Below are positions 10,093 through 21,061 of a DNA stretch of 64,000 nt, piece by piece. Both the position numbers and the translations under genes were made by a program. The notes under the pieces are model-generated. The model made no database searches. It was given only the letters and a program-made list of their open reading frames with translations, and was not told the DNA's origin. The stretch is from Haliclona indistincta (lineage: Eukaryota; Porifera; Demospongiae; Haplosclerida; Chalinidae). Position 1 is the stretch's first letter. Every line of letters starts with the position of its first letter. The DNA lies in assembly GCA_964017065.1 (NCBI GenBank), contig OZ024790.1:1244904-1308903 (forward strand), given 5' to 3'.

Positions 10093-13000
10093 TCATAATT
10101 TTTTTTCAATCTCACTTTTTTGAAGTGCCTTCAAAATCAACGTCACTGTTGTAATTGTTGTGATCAAACCAACGACAAATACAACAGTTATCACCACCAC
10201 AGCTAGTCCTCCAGGACCACCAACTGCATCTAATGGTGTACGAGTATTTAGAGGTGACAGTGACATAGACATTGATGACTGTGACACTGCACTGCTTGTC
10301 ACAACTTTAGGAAAAAGAGGTGAAATTAATGATGATTGTTGATGAATGTATTCTTGAGCTGTTGCAGCTGAGGCTTCTATGCTGGAAAAAGTTGTCAAAG
10401 AAGGCTGTACGATGGTCACTGTAGATGACTCTATTTTGACAAACACAATGTGTAATACTTAGAGAGTTCATCGTGTGAAGCATTATACCTGATTTGTAGC
10501 TGGAAATAACACTCAATAACTCAGTTAAAGAGACTTTAGTTGAAGACGGCACAGAAGTAGAATCTTGAGAAAATCAACAACAGCATATAACATACATTAT
10601 GTACAATGAAATATAATTTACTTTTGATATCCAGTGTAATATTGGTAGTATTACTAGCTGTACTTCCCCGTATAAATGGAGTAGTTCCACTCGCTACAAA
10701 ACTACAGTTGTATTCTCCTGATGTACTTGAATTCAACTTCTGAATGTTGTATGAACTTAAGTATCTTTCATTGACCAATTGTGGTGTATCATCAGTTGCT
10801 AAAGTCACACCAGATCGTATCCAGGTCACAGTCACATTGACTCCAGCATCTACTGCAGGAGGGAGCTGGGTAGAGCAGGTCAGTATAAACTATTACATTA
10901 GTGCCCTCAAAATGAGGAGGAGACGATGAAGTAGATATAAAGACAGTGAATTGAGGAACTACAAAGACAAGTGCACTCACATCAATGATAACTTGTACAG
11001 TTTACAGACCTGTAACAGTGATATTTACTTCTTTGGTTCCTATCAACATTGTTTTATAATCCTCAACATGGGTTTCACAAGTGTACATGCCAGCATTAGA
11101 TGTGTTCAATGGACTGAGTGTGAGATTACGGCTGTGTATTAATGATGATTTAGTGTAGAACATGTCATCACTAATGACAACTTTTTCATTCTTTAACCAC
11201 CCAATTTCAGTGAATGCAAGAGCTCCTCCCACTACCAAACAAGTAGCTGCAAATATTGATCCAGCCTCTAGTGTAGTATTAGTGTGAACAATGAGATTAG
11301 CTGGAATATCTGAATTGAAACAAGAGTAAGTCATTATACATTCTCCTAAAAGTACATTATTAAGTAAATTATACGGAGGCTCTTACGCTTTGGTAGTCTT
11401 ATGTTGATTAGATAGCTTGGTAGCGTAGAGGGACTAAACTCATTTATTCCTATGACAAGAACTCTATACTCTATTTGAAGATTGAGATTAGGAAGATGGA
11501 TGCTTGGTGTCTCATTTCGTCCTGCCAATATGTGACTACTGTTTTCTGAAGAGTTGTAAAAGACCTCATAAATCAGATTAGCTGGTCCTAGTATGGGAAG
11601 TGACCAGTATATTATGTTATTCATTGGTGTATCTGTTCTTGTTGAATTGGTTTCAACTGGAGTTTCTGTGACTATTAACAAACTGAAATTAAGCAGAGGT
11701 GGTAACAACTTTTAAGTTACCATTAAAATTCACAGAGCTTGTGTTTGTACGTGTTGCCAGGTTGCCGTTGTCTAGTAGAATGATGGAGACACTGCATACA
11801 ACTCGTCCAGTAATCCTTCCTGACATTTTTACCATCACTTTAGATAGATCAAACTCTATTCCCATAAATTCAAAATCAGAAATCTCCACTACGATTTGAT
11901 TATCTGGTATGACCTCAGTTATGTTGTTTCTCAAAATTGTGCATGTGATGTTTGAAGGAGGTCCAGATGAGACATTGAAAAACAAATTATACTGCAGTGG
12001 AATTGAGTATGACGGTGAAATCACGGAGACTTGCATGACTTGATCAGTGAACGGTCCCTCTGAGAAGAACAGACATGTCGATTAGCATCTCAAATGTTTC
12101 TAGACTAAAGACATACCTTCTCTATCAAACGCATCATGTCTATAGATCCAGACCAGTACTGACTGATTAGTATTGTCTTCATTTAGTATAATACAACGAT
12201 ACACTCCTTGAAATGAATCACTGTTGCTAGTACGAAGCAATCCTACTTGACCTTGTTCTTTTTTAGTGTACAATTGACTAGTGGGTGTGGTCGGTATGAC
12301 AGTTCCATTAGGTAGAAACCAGGTTCCGATATTAGTTCCATTTCGTGAACTTTGACACCACAGTGCAGTAGCCAAGGTTCTGCCTATATGTTCAGTTGAT
12401 AGCAGAGTTCTGTTAGGAAGCACTGATCCATCAAGATACAGTCTAACATCTGCACAAATATTGTACTGTTTGTTTAAAATTAATTTTAAGAGACTAGCAC
12501 ATAGCTAACCTGTTTGAGGTAGTGTTGGAGCCATATTGGACCCTATGAACAGATGTGTACAAGTAACAAAACCATACCCCTAAATGATACATACCTGTAA
12601 CAATGATATTAGTGACGTTGCTAGCTGTAGCTCCCACTAGAAATGGTCCGCTTACTGTAAAACTACAGTTGTACTCTCCTGCAGTGGTAGTGTTCACTCT
12701 GTCTATATAGAATGAACTCCAGAAAGTGCCATTAGTAGGTTGTGCCAGAGCATTAGATACAACCATTCCAGATCTCATCCAGATAACAGACACATTGAAT
12801 CCAGTGTCTACTGCAGGATGCAGTCTAGTGTTGCAATACAGTGTTGCACTTGATCCATCAGAATATGAAGAAGTCATTGTTGACACCATAAAATGTGGAA
12901 CTAAAACAGTTACATGTACATAAAAACTTGTCATTTTAGTTAAATTTAGATAATGCAGTACCTACCTTTAACCGTGACATTTACGATTTCATTTCCAATT

Positions 13001-14035
13001 AACTCAACTCGATTGTCTTCAACATGTGTATTGCAAATGTATGTACCAGCGTTAGATGTGTTCAACGGACTAAGTGTCAGATCAACACGCAGCACTGGTG
13101 ATGTTCTAGTGTAGAAAGTTTGATTAGTAACAAGAAAATTATTCTTGTCAATCCATTCAATGACAGTATAATTGAGGATTCCTCTCATAACCATACAGGT
13201 AGCATTGAATGTTGATCCAGCCTCTAATGTAGTATTAGTGTGGAGTATGAGCTCAGCAGGAATATCTGTACAGAACCAAAGTAACAACACATGTTAAGCG
13301 CCAACTACACAACACAGAGATTGCTATTGTGTAAGTAATGCTCTATATGCCTTGTACTTACATGGTGGTAATGTAATGTTGAGAGGATAGCTTGGTAGTG
13401 TGGTAGGACTATTCTCATTGTTAGCTACTATAATGATATCGTATGTTAGATCAAGGTCGAGTTGTGGTAGCTCAATTTGAGGTTGTTTATTACGACTATG
13501 GTTTTGTCTTTCAATTAAATCACTGCCATTGACTCGCACGAACACATCATAAAGCAGATTAGCTACTCCAGATGAAGGTAGTTTCCAATTGATGTTGTTC
13601 AGTGGTGTGTCTTTTCAGGTAGCTTTGATCATTGATGGACTTTCAGTAACTGTTATGGAAATAAAAACATAGCAAATAGCACTATTACTTTTACCATTAA
13701 TATTTGCAGAGGTTGTATTGAAGTCAACGCGTTGAACTCCTCCCGACATTTTGAATCGGTCAACTCTGTAGTTCACCTGACCATCTATTCTACCAGACAT
13801 TCTCACTATCACTGTTGACACATCAACTTCACGATCAGTGTATTGATATCGTGATACATGAACTTCGATTTGATCATCAGATATGGAACCATTCCTTTTG
13901 TCACTTTGTCTTGTGCCTGTGACATTAGAGGGACGTCCATTATGAGACATTGAACAGCAGAACATAATAATATATTGTAGAGGAATTGAGTAAGAGAGTG
14001 AGAGTATTGAGACCATCATGATTGGGTCAACTGTG
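10093..14035 (-). pseudogene. Receptor A: Ig/FN3 single-pass receptor, 5'-truncated and decayed
   Basis: Twelve exons align one for one with receptor B exons 6-17, all with phase-1 introns. GPPS-type domain ~14035-13695; FN3 13649-13362; Ig 13265-12966; Ig 12900-12595; 33-nt linker 12542-12510; Ig 12449-12117; GPPS 12059-11721; FN3 11671-11387; Ig 11309-11010; Ig 10958-10622; linker 10563-10489; stalk plus membrane span 10430-10093. The membrane helix reads GGLAVVVITVVFVVGLITT and the tail is about 14 residues. Damage: no signal or first five exons; indels and loss of both paired Cys (NVTGT, VNYRV) in the first domain; TGA in the first FN3 exon near 13612; a 7-nt insertion near 10888 that shifts the frame of the last Ig exon. 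Splice sites and most other exons remain good, so decay looks recent. Confidence 0.85.
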
Positions 14036-14811
14036 CATCCCGTATACTTCGTTAAAATCAATGATGCAAATGTCGATGTCTAAGGGACTCAATCCAGCTA
14101 GCAGCAGCAGCCTGCGTCAAGGAACAGCGGAGCATTGCGTACCTAAAAACTGTCCTCATTAGCCGCCATGATGGTGAGCGCGCGCCGAAAAATTTGTATT
14201 ACGACTATTGGGCATAGCCGGTTGACGATCGATACATGTATCTATGAATAAACCGTGTATAGTATTATTTACTTGCTGTTTCTAATGAAGGGTACGGGCT
14301 CAAATGCGGACCGGACCGGACCGGACCGCACAAACCAGCTCACGTGATCATTGGCCGTTCGACAGCCTGCTGAGCGGAGCCGGTCGTATTGCAGAGCGGA
14401 CGACACGTCACGTGATGGCAGTTCGTGATCTGCTGCTAGCATGCTTCCATGATACTGTTTTGATGCTTCCATAGATCTACTGCATGCATACGTGCCGTCG
14501 TGATTATGCATCTGCTAATTGCATGCTAGCATACATACTACTGCACCGAGGCATCTGCATCTTTGGTGCTTTATTTTTTATTATTATTTCTACTGACTTT
14601 ACTGTTTACATTTCTTTTGGTTATCTGTCTTTGTTCCTTTTGTGTGTCTAGTTTTTCACTGGTTGGCCTTTGTATTAGCTTTCGCTAGTTGGTCACACCT
14701 GACCTGAATAAATTAAGCGAGAAGGCTGTCTATAAATGCGTATTGCACAGTTGAAATAAATTAAGAGTTGAAATAAATTAAGCGAGAAGGCTGACTATAA
14801 ATGCGTATTGC
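14036..14811. other. No gene seen; CCGGA microsatellite
   Basis: This is flank of the duplicated block. It holds a short GGACC/CCGGA array (14307-14329), GC-rich sequence, and a direct repeat of TTGAAATAAATTAAG(C/A)G near 14750-14785. The sister copy (51480-52355, 54027-54525) carries a MITE and a Ginger-like element within the same stretch. Confidence 0.55.
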
Positions 14812-14819
14812 GCGTACGC

Positions 14820-15096
14820 CAGTGGCGGTTCTAGAGAGAAATGTTTGGGGGGCCACTGAATGCGCGCGCGTTTTTGGGGAAAAAGCTAATTAATATTCAT
14901 TAGAATACGTCGTTTTAAACTGCGCGTGTACGTTCGCGGTAGCCTGTTGGAGAGCAAAACAGACCGCGTAACAGCTGAGTCAGGCAAGACAAGCAAGGTA
15001 CATATACGTTCATAAACGTTTTGGTTGGAGGAGGCAAGTAAAACTTTTAAAGACAGCAATTTTGGGGGGTCTGGCCCCCCCCTAGAACCGCTACTG
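14820..15096. mobile_element. hAT-type MITE, copy I
   Basis: A 277-bp element with inverted ends CAGTGGCGGTTCTAG and CTAGAACCGCTACTG, flanked by a perfect 8-bp duplication GCGTACGC (14812-14819 and 15097-15104). The CAGTGGCGG tip and 8-bp duplication are typical of hAT non-autonomous elements. The sister copy is at 54534-54815. Confidence 0.85.
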
Positions 15097-15104
15097 GCGT
15101 ACGC

Positions 15105-15574
15105 ATTCGCTTCCTGTACTGTCTTTGGCGTATAAGGGGGAGTGCCCTGGGCAGTAAAATGGCGGCACGTTTTGAAATTGAATTAGAAAATGGCTACCGC
15201 CTTTTGTAATGAACTTCTCGTAGCGCTAGCACCACTGAGTATACGAACGGGTACAAAAACGTCCAAACGACCCAAGAATAGTATTTTAGAATATTCGTCT
15301 GGAAAATTGATTTCAAACTGAAAACGTGCACTCAATCACGATCGCTTCTTTGTCGGACCGCTTTCTGCAATTTGCAACGAAGATCTTATCGCCTTGCACG
15401 TGCGTGTTGGCGGCTTGGCGCAGTGTATTGTCTATTGTGTTGTGTGTGGTCACTGTGGTGCGTTGAACGTGTAGGAAGTCTAGGCGAGCTACCCACAACC
15501 GCTTCCACGAGGAAGTACATGTGTATCCTTTTTAACCCTGGGCACGCCCCTTTTATACCCAACCTTTTCGTTTA
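15105..15574. other. No gene seen
   Basis: The sequence is shared with 54824-55293 in the sister block. It contains overlapping ORFs of 61 and about 64 codons before the Tc1 insertion, without recognisable domains. Two short CpG-rich patches precede the insertion point. Confidence 0.5.
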
Positions 15575-15619
15575 CAGGGGATTACAGGTTTCTTGTCCAA
15601 TCTGCCGATTCGATTTTAA

Positions 15620-16831
15620 TTGGTACGCATGCGCACTGTTTGCTCACGTACCGGAAACCGTACGCGGGTACGGTATGTGTTAGTACGTGATCGTGACGTT
15701 GTGCCAGACGTCAACTATAGCTGCATAGCCACGTACGTGCAAGAATCTCAGGTCTCAATGCCAGATCCCAGGCAGACACCTTTGACAGCAGAGAAGCGTA
15801 ACACCGTGATCACACCATTGGCTGCTATACGCCCCGATCAGCTTGCTGCCTTACAAGCCGCTGTAGCCCGTGCTCGGCTCCTGCCAGGCGCGGCACTGGT
15901 ACTAGCGTCCACTGAACAACGACGATATCAAAAGCAACGCTGAAGGCAGTGTGCAGCGGCGGAGGTGCTTTCAAAAAGGACGCTGCTAGGACATTTATTC
16001 TACGAAACATAGACTGTTCGAGAATAACAACTTGTGATGATTTGAAGGACATCATCACTAAGCAGCTACGGAATGATCTTACTAAAGAATTTGATGTGGG
16101 GTATGTCGAAGGATCAAACGTGATTAGAGTGAGGAGTGAAGCGGATCTGGCAGATATGTGGCCTGAATTAAAAAGTGGAAAAGTATCTGTGTGGTGCGAT
16201 GGCTTGAAAATGAAATAAATTGAAAGGGAAACGGAAGGTGTATTATGAGTTTGGCGATGAAGAAGGAGAAGAGATGTTTAACTCCAAAAAGAAGAGACAG
16301 CCAGCTGCTAAAAATGAAGAAGTACAAGATGTTTTGGAAATACTAAAGAATAAGCATAAAAGTGGTTTCACACCAATGAGACTGTGTATCTGGGCAGAGA
16401 TGATTGGTGGAGGTTTGCATAGTAGTAAAGATGACCCGCCTCAAACTTCAATGTTTTCAAGAGGAGGTGAAAAATCAGCCATTCAGAAAAGCTCCTCACA
16501 AGTTACAAACCTAGTAGCTGAGGCTGCTACAGCTATTACATCTGCACTTACTTGTGACACAAGCTATACCAGCCATGCTATAGCTACCGGTAATGTAATT
16601 GAAAATAGATCCAAACTGTACAGCCAGCTGTCTGAGTTACATACACTGTACAACGCAGGAATATTGACCGAAAGTGAGTATGCTGCTGAGAAACAGATAG
16701 AGTGTTATGGAGATGTTACAAAAGTTAAAGAGTACCCGTTCAAGTACTTCTTAGCTATGCCAATTATAGGTCATGCAAACTTGAATGCTATTTTAGCAAT
16801 AAACAGTAGTCAACTATTTACAATAGCATAG
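15620..16831 (+). pseudogene. Accessory gene of the Tc1/IS630-like element (function unknown)
   Basis: Three adjacent plus frames appear to be one gene broken by two frame changes (near 15943 and 16218). Segment 1 ends in a helical, Ala/Leu-rich region with LAALQAAVARARLLPGA. Segment 2 (about 90 codons) has an alternating fold, TFILRNIDCSRITTC through VSVWCDGLK, that could be a PB1/ubiquitin-like domain. Segment 3 (203 codons) starts with a basic stretch KKKRQP (possible nuclear signal), then TPMRLCIWAEMIGGGLHSS, and near its end LSELHTLYNAGILTESEYAA, which resembles a SHOCT-type module. No transposase function is visible. I do not recognise the family with certainty. It could help the transposase or act on the host. 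Domain names are inference. Confidence 0.55.
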
Positions 16832-16993
16832 CTATGATTGTCATTTTTTTCATTTGTTAAGCCTGGGTCATGGAAAGGTGTAAAATGATATTATTAATTC
16901 CATCAAAGGTGTGGATGTGCTAGACATGCATATGATTAGGAGCTATGATCACTAAAACTTCTTTACTTTTTTGTAATATGAACACAGTAATGA

Positions 16994-17954
16994 TTACAAA
17001 TAACCAGCATGAGTAATGTACCCTAAGCAGTCAGTTTGAGTGACTGCAGCAAATGCCATACATAATAAAGTCCTTGGTGAACTACTGACTTGAAAAAGTG
17101 AGTCATTCTGCTTCATTATGCTCTTTACTTGGCTGAAGACTTCCTCAATCGGATTAAGATCAGGTGAGTAGGGAGGAAGGAAGACCAACTTGGCTCCTGC
17201 TTGATTTTCAATCAGATCGATCACACCTGCACATGATCGATCCTGCACATGATGAATGGCTGCGTTGTCTATAATGACAACAGAGAGGGGGTTGATCCAG
17301 TTGAATGGTTGTAGAATAGGTAAAAGAGTTGTCCGGACAAATTCTTCAAATTTTTCTCCATTCACAGTGCCCTCAGCCAAGTAGACATCGTGTATTCCTT
17401 CTAAGGACATCACAGGAATCGCTGAATATCGCTTTCCACGAGCAAGAATTCTGTAATCTCTAGGCTGGATTCCTCTTAGACTGTATCCCCATTTACGCAT
17501 GCTATTACGTCTATCACAGCCTGTTTCATCTATCCAATTAAACAAGCATAGAAGGGTCGTATACTGATACCTCAGCCATAAATTTGGCTCTTAACTTAAT
17601 AATCTGCCTGGTGCAACCCATAAACTTTAATGTTCTACAGATGGTAGCAGTAGTAACTGTTACACCAAACATTGACAAAAGCCGATCTTTGATCTCGTGC
17701 TGATATATGCCTGGATTCTGTAAGATTAATCTCAGCAGAAGTAGCTGTTCAAAATCCCCCAGCAATTTATCAGGCCCATGGCGTTGTTTGATTGGTGCTA
17801 CTTCACCAGTATTCATGAATTGACTCATGTATCGTCTTACGGTTCGCTCGCTCACACACAGCAGTGTTGACACGTCGGCAGGACTCAGCTGGTGTTCTGT
17901 AGATAGCCACACTATCCTCCAGCGCAGGTCATCAGAGTATGGAACAGGCCGCAT
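16994..17954 (-). pseudogene. Tc1/IS630-like DD34E transposase, one frameshift
   Basis: The N-terminal 138 codons (17954-17541) start MRPVPYSDDLRWRIVWL and hold paired helix-turn-helix segments (LSPADVSTLLCVSERTVRRY and a second one near residues 85-115) that bind the inverted repeats. The DDE domain follows in another frame (17545-16994): first Asp in WIDETG, second in VIIDNAAIHH, Glu in YSPDLNPIEEVF. The two frames overlap at about 17545-17540, so one base was gained or lost. The distance from the second Asp to the Glu is 40 residues, but six of them come from an 18-nt tandem duplication (ATGTGCAGG repeated, about 17225-17260). Removing them gives the family's 34. The element is therefore probably inactive. 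Confidence 0.88.
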
Positions 17955-18166
17955 TGCTGGGCTATGGTGAATCAGTTCACGTAGCTAGTTGAGCTCCCTG
18001 CTGCTATTAAACGATGATCCGAGCCTGCGAGTGGCGTGCACGTACCGTGAGCCGCGCATATGCATACGTGTGTACGTACATACTTACGGTGCTAGTTTGT
18101 ATTACAATGCGCATGCGTTATAATCATTACAAAATTGGCGTTGGACAAGCAACCTGTACAGACCTG

Positions 18167-18445
18167 TAAACAATAATAATTTATTTTAAGGACTTAAATA
18201 TAATTGGGGGCGTGGCTTGTATTCGCCTACGTCAATTATTTACGCGTACGTGTTAATATACATTGGGCGTTTGCAGCTTTTTGCTATCAAAGAGATACAT
18301 CATCTTGCCGAATTTGAACTGCACTGACCAAAAATTTGAAACTCACTGAAAAAGAAAAAAGGACACAAACAAGAAAATAAAATTATTTCTAACGAAATCA
18401 AAAGGATGTAGAAAGAAATCTGCTACTGGTCCACAATGTAAACCA
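18167..18445. other. No gene seen
   Basis: AT-rich sequence shared with 55293-55565. It ends at a MITE. Confidence 0.5.
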
Positions 18446-18706
18446 ACAAGGAAGGAGTAAGCATGGAATGGTAACACGATTGACTTGCTAACAGATCATG
18501 GATCCCTACATCAGTGGCCTGCTGTGGCTGACTACAGCAGTTCTGCTAGTTGCTATTGACTGACACCTGACGTGCATTAATTGAATTGAATTTTAGCTTG
18601 TGGAAAAATATTGTATAGTCAAAATCTTATGTACAGCCACTGATGTAGGGATCTATGGTCTGTTAGCAAGTCAATCATGTTACCATTCCATGTTTGCTCC
18701 TTGTTG
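18446..18706. mobile_element. Palindromic MITE 'CTACATCAG', copy I
   Basis: Arm 18446-18520 (ATGGAATGGTAACACGATTG ... CCCTACATCAGTGGC) pairs with 18637-18706. A 115-bp middle holds GACTGACACCTGACGTGCAT. Other copies: 55566-55826 (sister block) and one arm plus middle at 62084-62275. The inner motif CCCTACATCAG also occurs at the inner ends of the foldback element at 58803-59530. Confidence 0.75.
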
Positions 18707-19085
18707 TAGTATGTAGTAATTATTGTAAGTAGTAATTATAGTGTCCAGAAACTGGATAAAATCAATGGTCACGTGCTTACATTTATAACAAAATTTTCAC
18801 TCCAGTCAGCATATTGTGTATTGTGAGTACTTTCCAAAGTACAATCTAATCTGGGGCTGCCCCAGAGGCCCTATATAGGTGCTTTATTTTGCTAATAACG
18901 AACTTCAGTAATATTATTGAGGAGAATTGAATTGACCAGTCGAGTCGATAAAATGCAAAAACATATCGATCAGCAGCTTATAACAGAAAATTTAATGCGC
19001 GCATGTAAGTAATAAAACATTATATAAAGGAAATGAGTCAGTATATTACTTTTTACAAAAACAAGTCAAGTTAATTATCTGCGTG
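18707..19085. other. No gene seen; 3' flank of peptidase copy I
   Basis: AT-rich, matching 55827-56205. No AATAAA is obvious close to the peptidase stop; ATTAAA occurs near 18990. Confidence 0.5.
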
Positions 19086-20171
19086 TCACTGCAGTATAGC
19101 AGAGGTGACTTTTTGATCCACACCACATGTTCCATTGCCTCTAGCCAATTTGAAGTACCCATCAGTACCCCATTTCATACCCCAACTGTTCTTTATAAGC
19201 CAGTATGGTTCATTGCCATTGACTCCCTTCTCAGTACCATAACCTACTAGCAGCACGGCATGCAGATCCAAGTCAAGTTTGTCGCAGTCAGGAAGGCTCC
19301 ACACCCCATGCTGATAGAACTGCAGCTGTTGAGCATTGAGAATGACGGATAGTGGACCATGCTGAAAGAGTGCAGTCTTCATCGCTGCCTCGTTTTTCTC
19401 TATTGCAATCCAAGATTTTACCTTTAATCCTGGCACGAACTTGTTGGTGTTTAGTTTGGCAGAACAGCTCTGTGACTGGTTACATCTTGAAGGATGTTGA
19501 CACCGCCATGCCCAGTCATCAGTCATGCATGGGAAACACTTTGGCCGCTTTAAAGTTGCACCGCCAACACAATATGGATAGTCATTTTCAGTCGATATAC
19601 CGCCAACTTTCTTGATGTAAGTGTAGGCACGATACGGCCATCCACCATGCGCTCCGCAGTTTTGATTATCGCAGTCCACCAGTTGTTCGGCCGATAACGA
19701 AGTCACGTTTCCAGTCTTCCGAGCCCATTGTCCCTCAACATTGCCGACAGTACTAAAAGCCCAGCACGACCCAGCACTACCTTGGTCCTTGACACTAGAG
19801 ACAACACCTTTATCACGCCAGTCGAGTGAATCTGGTGTTTCTCGGTCACTGGCTAAGTGGAACTTGTGGTATTTGTGTGTAGGTATTTCCGAGACTGGAC
19901 GTGGAGGTAAGAGAATTTGCTGACGGAATTCTTGTGGAGTAAGATCAGCAAAATGGTTAATAGCAAACCCGACACCATTACTATTATACTTTTGATTCAA
20001 CTTCTCTACTAGCTGAATATTGCTAGCGAATACAGACTGTCTCGCTTTCCTTTCTTGCTCTCCGCTGTATACTTTGCCATGTTCCATGCACCACTCATCG
20101 AAACCTATAGCACTGGTAGCGTGTGAATACGCTAGAAGGAGCAGCACTACATGCACAATAATAACGGCCAT
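19086..20171 (-). CDS. Papain-family cysteine peptidase, cathepsin F-like, copy I
   Basis: A 361-residue secreted or lysosomal C1A peptidase in a single exon. I start at the ATG at 20171 because it is followed at once by a signal peptide (VIIVHVVLLLLAYSHATSA) and has a good context (AAGATGG). The upstream in-frame ATGs encode no signal. An I29 propeptide inhibitor region lies at about residues 23-82 (ERKARQSVFASN, INHFADLTPQEF). The mature enzyme begins near 113. Catalytic residues: Gln130 and Cys136 in DQGSAGSCWAFSTVGN, His304 in LHAVLLVGYG, Asn328 in IKNSWG. The usual Cys in QGxCGSCW is Ala here. An unusual Cys-rich insert lies at residues 201-236 (about PYCVGG to CSAK). NVEGQW and FYQHGVW resemble cathepsin F. 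Copy II at 56206-57291 differs at ten sites, seven of them amino-acid changing. Confidence 0.94.
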   Translation of the reverse strand: MAVIIVHVVLLLLAYSHATSAIGFDEWCMEHGKVYSGEQERKARQSVFASNIQLVEKLNQKYNSNGVGFAINHFADLTPQEFRQQILLPPRPVSEIPTHKYHKFHLASDRETPDSLDWRDKGVVSSVKDQGSAGSCWAFSTVGNVEGQWARKTGNVTSLSAEQLVDCDNQNCGAHGGWPYRAYTYIKKVGGISTENDYPYCVGGATLKRPKCFPCMTDDWAWRCQHPSRCNQSQSCSAKLNTNKFVPGLKVKSWIAIEKNEAAMKTALFQHGPLSVILNAQQLQFYQHGVWSLPDCDKLDLDLHAVLLVGYGTEKGVNGNEPYWLIKNSWGMKWGTDGYFKLARGNGTCGVDQKVTSAILQ

Positions 20172-21061
20172 CTTACTCGGGTGAAGTTTAGCTTGCCGGC
20201 GTGCAGCACAGTCAGCCGCGCTGTATTTATTTAAAGATACTATAATTGTTATCAAAACTGAAGGAAAGCTTTCAAACTGTGCTATCAAAATAATAAACTG
20301 AAAGTATGTCCGCTGTTTGGTCATCTGCCTCTGCTTCATTTTCATTATTCTTATACATTATATTACAAGTATTTCTTCAGCCGTAATAAAGTGATTAATT
20401 TTATTAGAGATATCACTTTTCTTCTTTATTCTCTCTGTTAATGATCACTCTTTTACGACTTTGTTTATCACAGATCGAATGGAACAGCATTGATCATAAT
20501 GATTGTGCAGCTCATACTATACTTATCTCCTTTCAAGTTCTATTGGATATGGTTGTCTATATAATCATTACAACTAATTATACTAGACATTTTCTGCACT
20601 AAAGAAGAATGCCGGCCGAGACTCCAGTAAACCATGAGTGCACTGATGTTAATTACAGTCTTCTTTGCCGTCTTCTCAACGATAACAATAAATTCACAGT
20701 CAGCAACAGTTCTAAGACACTTTGAGAGTTTATAAAACTTTATATTTTCATGATCAGCTGCTTGCCAATAACTTTTAATTTGTTATAGTTAGGCACATTT
20801 ACGGTGAATTACCTGTTTTGAACAGCATATGACTTTTATTATTAAACAATTTTGTTCTTGGACAAGCAAGCATAGAACTTCACCTAATTTAGTCATTTTG
20901 TACAATGTTTTGTTTGAAAAAAATTAATAATGACATTATCAAAACTAATATATACTATAATATTATTATAGTATAATAGTATAATACTACTATATAACTA
21001 TAACTATTATAACTATAATAACTATAGCACTATATATATAACTATTATAGTTTCTTCACTG
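20172..21061. other. No gene seen; peptidase upstream region and AT-rich spacer
   Basis: The stretch to about 20368 is shared with 57292-57486, and 20787-20955 is shared with 57772-57940. 20955-21050 is an ATA/TAT simple repeat. No exons were found. Confidence 0.5.

Larger units (their letters stand above)
15575..18166. mobile_element. 2.59-kb Tc1/IS630-like transposon with two convergent genes
   Basis: The terminal inverted repeats are about 26 bp: 15575-15600 (CAGGGGATTACAGGTTTCTT) and 18141-18166 (its imperfect complement). TA flanks both ends (15573-15574, 18167-18168). The sister block has the unoccupied site, TCGTTTAAACAATAAT at 55288-55303, with one TA at 55292-55293. This proves the borders. 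Inside are a plus-strand accessory gene (15.75-16.83 kb) and a minus-strand DD34E-type transposase (16994-17954), arranged tail to tail. Confidence 0.92.
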
